A DNA stretch of 64,000 nucleotides, from contig NZ_JAGGKC010000005.1 of assembly GCF_017873395.1 (NCBI RefSeq), positions 62,001 to 126,000 on the forward strand. The letters are read 5' to 3'. The notes beneath the pieces were generated by a model. The model worked only from the letters and a program-made list of their open reading frames with translations, was not told where the DNA came from and made no database searches. The position numbers were made by a program, and so were the translations under genes. Of this stretch, positions 8,000 through 17,217 are shown piece after piece (the stretch's first letter is position 1; each line of letters opens with the position of its first letter). The stretch is from Youngiibacter multivorans (GTDB lineage: Bacteria; Bacillota; Clostridia; Clostridiales; Clostridiaceae).

Positions 8000-9703
8000 C
8001 TACTTCTTCACAAGCTTCTCAATGAGGATTATCCCCTTGTCATCAGACGTGAAAGTTACCTTCCCTTTCCTGACGACAGCTGCTTCCATGGAATAGGCGT
8101 CACGGACGGTGTCACCATCTGCGAATACCGAGGATACGTCGATGGTTGTCTTTCCTTCAGCTCCAATCACGACTATCACTCTGTTGTCCAGTCCGTCCTT
8201 TGCATAGGTCCTTGAGAATGTATAAGGCTCCTCCTTCAGCATTTTGTGGTCACCTGCTCCTACAGAAATGTTCCTGTGCCTGAAGGCTGCTATTTTCCTG
8301 TAATGCTGAAGGACTTCCTGGTCTATGGCATCCCAGTTCATACCGGACCTTGTGCCCTGAGTATAGTCGGATCCGCCATCACCCATAGGTCTCGCGGTTT
8401 CATCTCCATAGAATATCATGACGGCTCCCGGCAGCAGCATGAGGTATGTGCTTCCCTCGATAAGTTTCCTTCTGTCATAAAGGAAAGTATCATGCTGTGA
8501 GATGTATGAGAGGACGTTGAAGGATGTGTCCTCATTCAGTGCATCCGCATAGTTTGTGAACACGCTGTCCATGGTGTCCATGTCGTATGCAGGCCCGTTC
8601 TTCTTTTCACCCTGGAAGGTGAAGTTGATTACAGAATCAAAGCCTCCATCGAAGTACCTGTCCCTTACCACTCCGTGTCCCCAAACCTCGCCATTCATCC
8701 AGAAGCTGTCATCCCACTTCGCTCCAGGCTTACCGCTATTCTTTGCTCTCCAGGCTTCAAGGGCTTCATCAGCCTTTTTGGAAAGCTCAGTCCACCTTCC
8801 CAGCTCTACGTGCTTTGCAGTATCGATCCTGAATCCGTCTATCCCGAATTCCCTGATCCATGCTGTAAGCCATTCTGTGATATAGCCTGCAGGTGACAGG
8901 CCAATGTCAGCTCTAAGCCCCTTCGCTTCAGGGACTATCCATTCATCATAGCCTTCAGCTTCCTTCGCCCATTTGGTCAGAAGGACCGGAGGGAGGCCTG
9001 CATCATCCTTTACTTCCGTCCTGATATCCGGAAGCCCTGCAAGTGTCATCGTTATATCGTCAGAGCCTCCATTTTCATAACCTTCCTTGTCAGACCTAAC
9101 CCATGAGCTTCCCCACCAGCGGTCCCAGGCGCCGTCACCGAAGCCGAACTCCTCCATGTCTGTCTCAGTTGAGTAACCTACGTGGTTCATTACCACATCC
9201 ATAACTATCCTAATCCCCTGTGAGTGAGCAGTATCTACGAATGTCCTGAACTCCGCAACTGTGCCCATGTTCTTGTCCATCATGGTCCAGTCAAGGGCAT
9301 AGTAGCCATGGAATGGATAATGCTGGAATTCATCGTTAGTCCCTTTGACAAACCCGTGAATCTGCTCATAGGGCGCTGTTATCCATATGGCATCCACCCC
9401 AAGGTCCCTGAAGTAGCCTTCCTCAAGCTTTTTTGTAAGCCCCTTGACGTCTCCGCCATGGAAGGTTGCTATTGTCTTGCCCTTTTCATCTACACTCTGC
9501 CTTCCGTAGGAGCTGTCATTTGACTCATCTCCGTTTAGAAATCTGTCGGTTATTGCAAAATATACGGTAGCATCATCCCAGGTAAATGAATCTTCAGATG
9601 TTGTCACCATGCCTTCAGTATCTATCCTGGTGCTGCCTGTACATGATGAAAGCAGGAGTACTGTCATCATTGCAGAGGTTAAGGCCATTCCAAGTCTTCT
9701 CAT
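8000..9703 (-). CDS. Secreted lipoprotein alpha-amylase (GH13)
   Basis: A 567-residue enzyme hydrolysing alpha-1,4 bonds in starch outside the cell. The N-terminus is a lipoprotein signal with lipobox LLSSC, so the protein should be tethered to the membrane surface. GH13 regions are complete: DVVMNH (Asp169), GFRID with nucleophile Asp294, GEVW with acid/base Glu339 and QHDTF with Asp405. A beta-sandwich C domain closes the protein. The ATG at 9703 has GGAGG 7 bases upstream and lies 2 bases after the stop of the preceding GH13 gene. It is the last gene of the maltodextrin block and provides dextrins to the importer encoded upstream. Confidence 0.94.
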   Translation of the reverse strand: MRRLGMALTSAMMTVLLLSSCTGSTRIDTEGMVTTSEDSFTWDDATVYFAITDRFLNGDESNDSSYGRQSVDEKGKTIATFHGGDVKGLTKKLEEGYFRDLGVDAIWITAPYEQIHGFVKGTNDEFQHYPFHGYYALDWTMMDKNMGTVAEFRTFVDTAHSQGIRIVMDVVMNHVGYSTETDMEEFGFGDGAWDRWWGSSWVRSDKEGYENGGSDDITMTLAGLPDIRTEVKDDAGLPPVLLTKWAKEAEGYDEWIVPEAKGLRADIGLSPAGYITEWLTAWIREFGIDGFRIDTAKHVELGRWTELSKKADEALEAWRAKNSGKPGAKWDDSFWMNGEVWGHGVVRDRYFDGGFDSVINFTFQGEKKNGPAYDMDTMDSVFTNYADALNEDTSFNVLSYISQHDTFLYDRRKLIEGSTYLMLLPGAVMIFYGDETARPMGDGGSDYTQGTRSGMNWDAIDQEVLQHYRKIAAFRHRNISVGAGDHKMLKEEPYTFSRTYAKDGLDNRVIVVIGAEGKTTIDVSSVFADGDTVRDAYSMEAAVVRKGKVTFTSDDKGIILIEKLVKK

Positions 9704-9705
9704 GT

Positions 9706-11436
9706 TCAATCCTCCATTACCTTAAGTGCCAGGAAACTCATCGGCTCAATTACAACGCTGCCCTTAAGCTCCATAGTGTCTCCCGTAAATAGGTTTATCA
9801 CCTTTGAAGGGATTCCCTTCCTCAGTCTCTTTTTCAAATCCGAATTGTTGAATACAGCAAGTATCCTGTCATTTCCATATATCCTTGAGAAGGCAACAAT
9901 CCCCCCTTTTCCAAACTCTATCCTCAGGTCACCCCTGATTAGAGCTGGATTTTCCTTCCTTATCCTTATGAGACTTCTGAAGAATCCTAATAACTCCCTG
10001 TCCTGCTTTTCCTCGTCCCAGACCATGCAGCCGCGGCAAAGCGGGTCCTTGCCTCCCGCCATGCCGATCTCATCTCCGTAGTATATGTACGGTACTCCTA
10101 TGTAGAGGAACTGGAAGGCGGCAGCAAGCCTCAGCCTGTTCTTATCCTCTGAAGCTTCAGTTAGGAACCTCTTCGTGTCGTGGCTTCCTAGAAGATTCCA
10201 CATCTGCCTGTTTATCTGGTCCATATACATTGCCCTTGATGAAGCGAGGATTCCCGAGAACATCTCGGCGTCTATTGACCTCTTGGCAAAGAAGTCAACA
10301 CAGGCTCCCTTGAACGGATAGTTCATTATGGAATCAAGCTCGTCTCCCTTCAGGAATGAAGATGCTTCATGCATGATCTCCCCGATTATTACAGCATCCG
10401 GATTCGCTGACTTCACAGCTTTCCTGAAGTCCTTCCAGAAGCTGTGGTCAACCTCGTCACATACATCCAGCCTCCAGCCATCTATGCCCATCTCCCTGAC
10501 CCAGAACTTCCCGACTTCAATCAGATATTCCCTGACTTCTGGATTCGAGATGTTGAACTTGGGCATGGAGGGTATGCTGTCAGCGAAAGTATAGTAGTTT
10601 GTCTTTCCTGTTGTGACAGGAAAACCATCCAGATGATACCAGTTGGCGTACTTTGAATCCCTTTGGTTCTCCAGGATATCGCGGAATGCAAAGAAGTCGC
10701 TCCCCGAATGGTTGAAGACGGCATCGAATACTACCCTTATCCCAAGATTGTGGCACTTTTCAACAAGCTCCCTGACATCGTCCATGCTTCCGAAGCTCTT
10801 GTCCACAGAATAGTAATCCATTGTGTTGTACTTGTGGTTTGAGGAGGACGAAAATATCGGAGTAAGGTAAAGAAGGTCTGCTCCAAGCTCCCTGATATGG
10901 TCAAGACGTTCTGTGATACCCTTCAGGTCTCCGCCGAACATGTTTTTTGCAGTAGGCTTCATGCCCCACTTAAGCGTACCTTCAGGGTCATTTTCACTGT
11001 TCCCGTTCTCAAACCTGTCCGGGAAAACCTGGTATACCACAGACTCCTGAAGCCAATCGCTTTCCCTGTAGACATCAGACTCTCCGATATAGGCATACTG
11101 GAAAGCAGCAGCCTCCATATTCTCCTCATCAGACTTAAGCCCTCTCTCATCGAGCCAGAGCTTAACTCCCCTGTGGTCCCTTATCTCAAAATAATACCTG
11201 TATCTGTTCCTTGGAAGGCTTACTTTACACTCAAACCATTCGAACAGGCTGTTTGACGCAAAGTGCTCCATGGGCTGTTCCCTGAATTTTCCCGTCCAGT
11301 CATATCTGTCCTTGTATTTTACGATGACCTCAGCCTTGTCGCCACTTGCGGCTCGGAGTCTCAGGGTCAGCGAATCCTTTCCTGAAGGGTAGGCATAGGG
11401 TGTATCTGGAATATGTAGAATCGCGTGTCTATTCAA
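9706..11436 (-). CDS. Intracellular GH13 neopullulanase / cyclomaltodextrinase
   Basis: A 576-residue cytosolic GH13 enzyme of the neopullulanase/cyclomaltodextrinase/maltogenic amylase group. The first ~125 residues form the CBM34-like N domain that takes part in dimer formation and small-substrate selection. The catalytic barrel has DAVFNH (Asp238), GWRLD with nucleophile Asp324, GEIMH with Glu353 and GSHDTK with Asp420. It probably opens imported cyclodextrins or cuts short maltodextrins to maltose and glucose. The start is TTG at 11436, with AGGGAGG 4-5 bases before it and no ATG nearby. It follows the LacI gene after a hairpin and abuts the amylase gene. Confidence 0.92.
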   Translation of the reverse strand: MNRHAILHIPDTPYAYPSGKDSLTLRLRAASGDKAEVIVKYKDRYDWTGKFREQPMEHFASNSLFEWFECKVSLPRNRYRYYFEIRDHRGVKLWLDERGLKSDEENMEAAAFQYAYIGESDVYRESDWLQESVVYQVFPDRFENGNSENDPEGTLKWGMKPTAKNMFGGDLKGITERLDHIRELGADLLYLTPIFSSSSNHKYNTMDYYSVDKSFGSMDDVRELVEKCHNLGIRVVFDAVFNHSGSDFFAFRDILENQRDSKYANWYHLDGFPVTTGKTNYYTFADSIPSMPKFNISNPEVREYLIEVGKFWVREMGIDGWRLDVCDEVDHSFWKDFRKAVKSANPDAVIIGEIMHEASSFLKGDELDSIMNYPFKGACVDFFAKRSIDAEMFSGILASSRAMYMDQINRQMWNLLGSHDTKRFLTEASEDKNRLRLAAAFQFLYIGVPYIYYGDEIGMAGGKDPLCRGCMVWDEEKQDRELLGFFRSLIRIRKENPALIRGDLRIEFGKGGIVAFSRIYGNDRILAVFNNSDLKKRLRKGIPSKVINLFTGDTMELKGSVVIEPMSFLALKVMED

Positions 11437-11457
11437 AATTTCCTCCCTGATATCTCA

Positions 11458-11483
11458 AAGGGGCAGCGATGACGCTGCCCCTT
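11458..11483. terminator. Hairpin between lacI-type gene and GH13 gene
   Basis: A perfect 11-bp stem (AAGGGGCAGCG / CGCTGCCCCTT) with a 4-base loop follows the LacI-type stop. Only a short T-run follows on the minus strand, so it probably terminates partially and lowers expression of the two downstream GH13 genes. Confidence 0.65.
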
Positions 11484-11501
11484 CAATGCTATTCGTTCCT
11501 T

Positions 11502-12533
11502 TTAAGGAGCTTTTCCTTCGGTTGATTGTCTCTTGTATATGGTGTAGGGGATAATGATCTTCTTGCCCCTGACTCCCTTGATAGCCTCAACCAGGACCTT
11601 CACCGAACCTTCTCCTAACGCAGTTGCGTTTATGTCAACCGAGGTCAGCGGAGTATCCGAGTACCTTGACAGCACACTGTTGTTGAAGCTCGCAACAGCC
11701 ATGTCCTCCGGTATTGAAATGTTCATGAGTCTGAATACCTTCACTGCTCCAAATGCGATAAGGTCGTCGGTTACGATCAGCGCATCTGGCCTTGGCACCA
11801 TCTTTGCGATCTCAGTTCCATACCTGTAGCCGGTCTCCTCATCGAACTTTCCCGTGAACAGCAGCCGCTCTTCAAAAGGCAGGTTGCTCTCTGTAAGTGC
11901 CTTCCTGTAGCCCTCGATCCTTTTCTGGGTTACAGTAAGTTTCTCATCTCCGCCGATCATGGCGATCCTTTTCCTTCCAATCATGGAAAGATATCTCGTA
12001 ACCTCATATGCAGCCATGTAGTTGTCGTTGTCAACGTGGTTTATCTTGTCATCGAACCTGAAGGTGGAACCAATGAGAGCGAACGGGAAATCCACGCTCC
12101 TCAGGTAATCAACGCACTCGTCATTGACCTTGCTTGACATGAGTATGATGCCGTCAACCTTAGAGCCTCTGATGAAGTTCTTTATGATGTTCAGCTCACC
12201 GCTCTTTTCGGTATTGGTCGAAAGCAGCAGGTCATAACCCTCCATTGAAGCACCCTTTACGATGCCCCGGAGCGCTTCAGGGAAGAACGGATTGAGGAAC
12301 AAATCCTCTTTCCTCGTAGGCATTATTACGCCTATTGTCCCTGTCATGCTTCTTGCAAGGGAACGAGCTATTGCATTGGGATAATATCCCAGCTCCTCCA
12401 TGCATTTCTGTACCTTGTCCCTTGTTTCCTGGCTTATCTTGGGGTTGTTGGATATGACTCTTGAAACTGTCGATGGAGATACTCCAGCCAATTCTGCCAC
12501 ATCATTTACCGTCACTTTTCCGACGTTCTTCAA
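11502..12533 (-). CDS. LacI-family maltose regulator
   Basis: A 343-residue LacI/GalR repressor. The DNA-binding headpiece (residues 7-60, VTVNDVAELAGVSPSTVSRV) includes the hinge helix ending NAIARSLA, followed by a periplasmic-binding-protein-like sugar-sensing core. The location inside the maltodextrin block makes it a MalR-type regulator. Palindromes of the type GTGCAA-N4-TTGCAC before the GH31 gene and related sites before the binding-protein gene are its likely operators. The start is TTG with AAGGGG upstream. It has its own promoter in the gap after the MalK stop. Confidence 0.92.
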   Translation of the reverse strand: MKNVGKVTVNDVAELAGVSPSTVSRVISNNPKISQETRDKVQKCMEELGYYPNAIARSLARSMTGTIGVIMPTRKEDLFLNPFFPEALRGIVKGASMEGYDLLLSTNTEKSGELNIIKNFIRGSKVDGIILMSSKVNDECVDYLRSVDFPFALIGSTFRFDDKINHVDNDNYMAAYEVTRYLSMIGRKRIAMIGGDEKLTVTQKRIEGYRKALTESNLPFEERLLFTGKFDEETGYRYGTEIAKMVPRPDALIVTDDLIAFGAVKVFRLMNISIPEDMAVASFNNSVLSRYSDTPLTSVDINATALGEGSVKVLVEAIKGVRGKKIIIPYTIYKRQSTEGKAP

Positions 12534-12571
12534 GCCCCTTACCCCCTTTAAATTTAATTGCGCACTCTGAT

Positions 12572-12600
12572 ATATTAACCCGAATGCTGTGATAATCCAA
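12572..12600 (-). promoter_or_regulatory. Promoter of the LacI-type regulator
   Basis: On the minus strand, TTGGAT (12600-12595) and TAATAT (12577-12572) are separated by 17 bases. It lies in the 70-base gap between the MalK stop and the regulator start. Confidence 0.65.
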
Positions 12601-12603
12601 GCA

Positions 12604-13695
12604 TCAGTTTATCCTGAGGCCTGTTTCAGTATCAAAGAAATGCAGCGCGTCCAGGTCAAATCCGAATGTGTACTTGTTGCCAGGCACATAGTCAAGGTAA
12701 CCGGGAACTGATATTGTTATGTCCTGCCCGTTTGGAAGCTTTGTGAAAAGTATCTTCTCCTTGCCGAGCATTTCCATGACGTCAAGCTCGCACTCGAACG
12801 TATCTCCCAGCGGCTCATTCTCAACTCTCTTGAACCTTTCCGCCCTTATGCCCAGAGAAACCTTCTTTCCTTCATACTCTGAAACCTTCACCTTATCCTC
12901 AGGCTTCGGCTCAGCCTTGATGTATGAATCATTGGACACGAACCTTCCGTTCTCTATCTTGCCTTCGAATATGTTCATGGTAGGTGATCCAATGAACCTT
13001 GCAACAAAAAGGTTAGCCGGAGTGTTGTAGAACTCTTCAGGCTTTCCATCCTGCTGTATCTTGCCCTCGTTCATGAGGACTATCTTCGTCGCCATTGTCA
13101 TGGCTTCTGTCTGGTCGTGGGTTACATATATGGATGTGGTACCGAGGGCCTTGTGAAGCCTTACCAGCTCCACCCTCATGTGCTCCCTTAGCTTGGCATC
13201 AAGGTTCGAAAGCGGCTCATCCATCAGGAATACCTTCGGCTTCCTTACCATGGCACGGCCCAGGGCAACCCTTTGCCTTTGTCCTCCTGAAATGTCCGAT
13301 GGCTTCGACTGAAGATAGCTTGTTATCTGAAGCAGCTCAGCAGCCTCCCTGACCCTCTCGTCTATGACGCTCTTCCTTTCCCTTCTCATGTTGAGCGAAA
13401 AGGCCATGTTGTCGTAGACAGTCATATGTGGGTAAAGGGCGTAGGACTGGAAGACCATTGCTATGTCCCTGTCCTTGGAAGGAACCTTGTTCATCCTCTT
13501 CTCTCCGAACAGGAGGTCACCCTCTGTTATGGAGTTGAGTCCTGCAATCATCCTAAGGAGAGTTGTCTTTCCACAGCCTGACGGACCGAGGATTACGCAG
13601 AAATCCTTATCCTCTATCTCAAGGTTTATGTTCCTTAATGTGAATTCCTCTCTGCCCTCATATTTCTTTCCTATGTCTTTTAAAGTAACTTTCAT
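12604..13695 (-). CDS. Sugar ABC transporter ATPase (MalK/MsmX type)
   Basis: A 363-residue ATPase that powers the maltodextrin importer MalEFG at the inner face of the membrane. Visible parts are Walker A GPSGCGKTT (37-45), Q-loop, signature SGGQRQR, Walker B FLMDEP with D-loop SNLD, the switch His in VTHDQ, and a C-terminal TOBE/OB regulatory domain (about 240-363). Length is typical. It starts 26 bases after the malG stop. Such ATPases often serve several sugar importers in Bacillota, so wider use cannot be excluded. Confidence 0.94.
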   Translation of the reverse strand: MKVTLKDIGKKYEGREEFTLRNINLEIEDKDFCVILGPSGCGKTTLLRMIAGLNSITEGDLLFGEKRMNKVPSKDRDIAMVFQSYALYPHMTVYDNMAFSLNMRRERKSVIDERVREAAELLQITSYLQSKPSDISGGQRQRVALGRAMVRKPKVFLMDEPLSNLDAKLREHMRVELVRLHKALGTTSIYVTHDQTEAMTMATKIVLMNEGKIQQDGKPEEFYNTPANLFVARFIGSPTMNIFEGKIENGRFVSNDSYIKAEPKPEDKVKVSEYEGKKVSLGIRAERFKRVENEPLGDTFECELDVMEMLGKEKILFTKLPNGQDITISVPGYLDYVPGNKYTFGFDLDALHFFDTETGLRIN

Positions 13696-13721
13696 CTAAG
13701 ATTCCTCCTCATTCATATCTC

Positions 13722-14609
13722 CTAACCCTTGACCGAGCCCTTTGCAAGACCAGATACGAGCTGCTTCTGCAGCGCCGCGAACAGTATGACTATCGGGATT
13801 GCCGTAAGAAGCCCTCCAGCCGCAAATGCCGGCTGATTCAGCGTCTCCCTGTTGTTGATAAGCGTAAACAGCCCTGCTGCCAGAGTATATGACTCGGGGC
13901 TTGTAAGGAGAACGCTTGGAAGCAGATAGTCCATGAATGGTCCAATGAACGACCACAGGGCGATTATTGCAAGCATCGGTCTTACGATCGGCATGATTAT
14001 AAGCCTGTAGACCTGCATGTTGGAGCATCCGTCAATCTTTGCCGCGTCATCCAGCTCTGTGGAGATGGAATCGATATAGCCCTTGAGAATGAATGTGTTT
14101 GATGCTATTCCTCCGCCCACGTAAATCATTATCAGCATAAGCTGCCTTGTGAATACAGGGCTTATGGAATTAAGTATGGAGTACATTGTGAAGTATGCTG
14201 TTATTCCGGCAAAGGAAGGTATGGTCTGAATGAGCATGATCGCCATCAGAGATGGCTTCCTTCCCTTGAACCTGAACCTTGAATAAGCATAGCCCGTGAA
14301 GGATACGATAAGTATTGTAAGCACTGCGGTAGTTATTGCAATGATTATAGTATTCCTTACCCAGGTTAGATACAGTGTCTCCTCAAACAGATATTTGAAG
14401 TGTATTGTTGAAAATTCAAACACGCTGTTTGATATGAGATAGTCGTATTGCTTGCCGTTGAATGCGGATATTACCATCTGCGACAGAGGCCAGAGTATGG
14501 CGAATGCCCAGAAGATCAGTATCGCATAGCTCAGCACAAGCATAATCATTCCGCCAAGGTTAAGAGGCTGACGGTCTGAAAGGTAAAGTTCCTTTTTCTT
14601 CTTTGCCAT
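13722..14609 (-). CDS. malG: Maltodextrin ABC transporter permease MalG
   Basis: A 295-residue inner-membrane permease with six predicted helices. The EAA loop (LDDAAKIDGCSNMQVYRLIIMP) that docks on the ATPase is around residues 190-215, and the ending KGSVKG fits the family. Together with MalF it forms the channel for maltose and maltodextrins. The start codon overlaps the malF stop in TAATG, so the two are translationally coupled. Confidence 0.95.
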   Translation of the reverse strand: MAKKKKELYLSDRQPLNLGGMIMLVLSYAILIFWAFAILWPLSQMVISAFNGKQYDYLISNSVFEFSTIHFKYLFEETLYLTWVRNTIIIAITTAVLTILIVSFTGYAYSRFRFKGRKPSLMAIMLIQTIPSFAGITAYFTMYSILNSISPVFTRQLMLIMIYVGGGIASNTFILKGYIDSISTELDDAAKIDGCSNMQVYRLIIMPIVRPMLAIIALWSFIGPFMDYLLPSVLLTSPESYTLAAGLFTLINNRETLNQPAFAAGGLLTAIPIVILFAALQKQLVSGLAKGSVKG

Positions 14610-16702
14610 TATAGCCTCTCCTCCTTGAATGCCTTCGAATTCCTATAGCCGAAGAATGTAAACACCATGAGTCCCAAGGATATGACTATCGTGATAGCCG
14701 CTCCTATTGACTGGTACTGGTTATCCATTGTCAGCTTGTAGATGTATGAAATAAGTATGTCAGTGGACCCTGCAAGGTTTCCGTAAACGGAAGGATTGAA
14801 CGGTCCGCCTCCGTTGAAGAGGTAGATTATGGAAAAATTATTGAAGTTGAATGTATACTGTCCGACCAGAAGCGGAGCTGTCTGGAAAAGGACCAGGGGA
14901 ACCGTTATCTTCATCGTCTTCTGCCATGCGCTTGCCCCGTCTATCTGGGCAGCCTCATACAGGTCCTCAGGTATCGCCTGAAGCACTCCGGTGGATAGCA
15001 GGAATATGTACGAGCTTCCCAGCCATCCCTGCATGAATATCAGGACTGACCTTGTGAGCATCGCATTGTTCTTTACCTCGAACCTCGATCCGAACACGAA
15101 TTCAATGACGTCTGTCAATATTCCGTTCGGCGAGAACATGATGCTGAAGAACATTATCGTTATGAATGCAGGTACAGCCCATGGAAGAAGATACACTATC
15201 CTGAAGAACGCCTTTCCCTTTATCCTTTCATTGTTTGCAATGAGTGCAAGGGCAAATCCAAGGAAAATGGCCAGTGTCGTCGAAAGGAGCGTCCAGAGTA
15301 CTGTCCATCCGAATATGCTGTAGAATACCTTTCCTGCAAGACCTTTTCCTCCGGCAATCAGCGCATAGTTCTGGATTCCCACCCATGGGAACTTGGACTG
15401 GTTCTGAGGATCCATTCCGGTGAAGGAAAGGAGGATCGCAGTCGATATAGGCACAAGCACTATGAATACGATTACCAGCAGGGCTGGAAGCGAAACCATG
15501 TAAGGGAAGCCTTCCTCACCGAGCTTGGTCTTTGTCTCGAACCAGTTTCCGGGCCTTATGCCCTTAATCATTCCCTTCTCCACTCCCATGGCGTCACGGA
15601 AGCTGAGGATTATTAGGACAACCGCAAATATCAGAAGAAAGATTGCTATTATTCCTTCAATCATGAATATCAGCGACTTGTCTATCCTTCTGGCACCTTC
15701 AGCCAGGGTTATGAGTCCTGCTATACCATTGCCCTGATAGTTTCCGAAGCCAAGTGCGTAGGGTATGGCAATCACATAGGTAAATATGGCGGCAAGGAAA
15801 AACAGTGCAGCCTTTACGATCTGACCGTTAAGGAGCTGACCGAGTCCCGGTAATGGAATCGACAGGTACGAGTAAAGAGGTCTTGTCCTCGAAACTTCAA
15901 TTGGATTGTTCCTTCTTGCATCTGCAATGTCCGCATTGACGACCCGTCTTCTGACCTTCAGGTAATCCTTAAGCTCGAACCGCTTGCTCTTTATGAACTC
16001 AGAATTCTTCCTTTCAGGAGAGTCATAGGACTTCACCCTGACATTGTTCCTGTATTCCTTCTTAAGTTCCTGTACGCCGTTCTTCAGAGCCTTGGATGAG
16101 ATAAGACCGTTAGCCTTCTTATCCTTGAGCCTGTTCTGGGCGATCTCCATAGCCTTCTTCTGCTCAGTCACATAGTCATCTATGTCAAGCTTCGCCTTGT
16201 TCTCATCTTCTGTGCTGAATGTTCCCTTCAGCCTTATGGCTTCGGAGAGCTCATTTTCAAGCCTTTCAGATGTCTCTATGATTTCGGGCATTAGCCTCAG
16301 GATGACATTGCTTTCATCGAATTTCAGCTTCGCATCATAGGTAAGGAATGTATAGTCCTTGTAGAACTCCTTCTGAAGCTTCGCCCTTTCGAGGTCCACC
16401 CTGAATTCCTTCCCCTCCTTGGAGAGTCCTGCCGGAAGGGATGATGTGAATTCCTTAGTCCTGTCCTCAAGACCTTTGAGGAAGACCTTTTCCTTTTCAT
16501 TGAAATCCTTCAGCTTGATGTTATACGGATGACTTTCCTTCTGGGACGTGAGGTTCGCCAAATCCTTTGACAATCCGGCTTTCTCTTCTGAAGCTGCTTC
16601 CCCGATCCTTTTCTGGAGCAGGGCCACGTCCCTGAGGTAAAGGTTCTTTCTCTCGTACGCGTTGCCTATGTAGTCGTATACGAATTCGCTGTATTTAGCC
16701 AA
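14609..16702 (-). CDS. malF: Maltodextrin ABC transporter permease MalF with long N-terminal coiled-coil extension
   Basis: A 697-residue protein, more than twice the size of a minimal sugar permease. Residues from about 400 on form the standard six-helix permease, with the EAA loop (LYEAAQIDGASAWQKT) near 582. Before it lie two further helices (about 280-310 and 340-365), the first starting with a PLPGLGQLLNGQ motif. The first ~275 residues are highly charged and helical, with a heptad-like pattern, and should lie in the cytoplasm. The start is TTG at 16702 with GGTGGG 8 bases upstream, 13 bases after the previous stop; the longer frame upstream lacks a ribosome binding site. The extension may mediate assembly or regulation, but its role is unknown. 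Confidence 0.92.
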   Translation of the reverse strand: MAKYSEFVYDYIGNAYERKNLYLRDVALLQKRIGEAASEEKAGLSKDLANLTSQKESHPYNIKLKDFNEKEKVFLKGLEDRTKEFTSSLPAGLSKEGKEFRVDLERAKLQKEFYKDYTFLTYDAKLKFDESNVILRLMPEIIETSERLENELSEAIRLKGTFSTEDENKAKLDIDDYVTEQKKAMEIAQNRLKDKKANGLISSKALKNGVQELKKEYRNNVRVKSYDSPERKNSEFIKSKRFELKDYLKVRRRVVNADIADARRNNPIEVSRTRPLYSYLSIPLPGLGQLLNGQIVKAALFFLAAIFTYVIAIPYALGFGNYQGNGIAGLITLAEGARRIDKSLIFMIEGIIAIFLLIFAVVLIILSFRDAMGVEKGMIKGIRPGNWFETKTKLGEEGFPYMVSLPALLVIVFIVLVPISTAILLSFTGMDPQNQSKFPWVGIQNYALIAGGKGLAGKVFYSIFGWTVLWTLLSTTLAIFLGFALALIANNERIKGKAFFRIVYLLPWAVPAFITIMFFSIMFSPNGILTDVIEFVFGSRFEVKNNAMLTRSVLIFMQGWLGSSYIFLLSTGVLQAIPEDLYEAAQIDGASAWQKTMKITVPLVLFQTAPLLVGQYTFNFNNFSIIYLFNGGGPFNPSVYGNLAGSTDILISYIYKLTMDNQYQSIGAAITIVISLGLMVFTFFGYRNSKAFKEERL

Positions 16703-16715
16703 GATATTCCCACCT

Positions 16716-17150
16716 TTACTTATATTTCCCGCTGGAGTATGCGTCTGAAACAGACAGTACGGATAACAGCAGGATTGCATAGCCAGCCATTACCAGATAG
16801 AAAAAAACCGATGACGTGTTCCTTCCGATAAATGCGTATGCTCCACCGCCCGCTACAAGCACGGACCAGATGAATACGAAGAGGCTGTTGACCCCTATTT
16901 TATTTCGGGCTGCAATCGCATATACCGACAGAGCGGCCGGTATCATGATCTTCAGAAAATATGTCATGAATACTGCAGATATGTATAGGCCGAGATCGGC
17001 ATCGGAACCAGCCTTTGTTATCCAGGCATCATACAGCCCTCTATCCTTCGCTGCCATGATTGCCTCAAGTGATGAAAAGAATATTATGAATCCTGATGCC
17101 AGGATAATGGCATACAGGTTCTTTGTCGGCAGTTTGACGGTGTTTTCCAT
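16716..17150 (-). CDS. Four-helix membrane protein in the maltose operon, unknown function
   Basis: A 144-residue protein with four predicted membrane helices (about 13-33, 55-78, 85-105 and 112-133). I recognise no family. The ATG follows AAAGGA with a suitable spacer. It lies between the binding-protein gene and malF, 13 bases before the malF start, so it belongs to the importer operon and could be an accessory subunit or assembly factor; this is inference from position only. Confidence 0.75.
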   Translation of the reverse strand: MENTVKLPTKNLYAIILASGFIIFFSSLEAIMAAKDRGLYDAWITKAGSDADLGLYISAVFMTYFLKIMIPAALSVYAIAARNKIGVNSLFVFIWSVLVAGGGAYAFIGRNTSSVFFYLVMAGYAILLLSVLSVSDAYSSGKYK

Positions 17151-17171
17151 CGGAAATTCCTTTCTTATATG

Positions 17172-17201
17172 GGAAAAGAAAGGCCTTGGCCTCTCTTTTC
17201 C
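17172..17201 (-). other. Intergenic stem-loop after the binding-protein gene
   Basis: A 14-bp stem with one mismatch (GGAAAAGAAAGGCC / GGCCTCTCTTTTCC) and no T-run lies 17 bases after the binding-protein stop. Such elements commonly protect the upstream mRNA end, giving more binding protein than permease. Confidence 0.65.
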
Positions 17202-17217
17202 TATAAAGTTCCTATTT

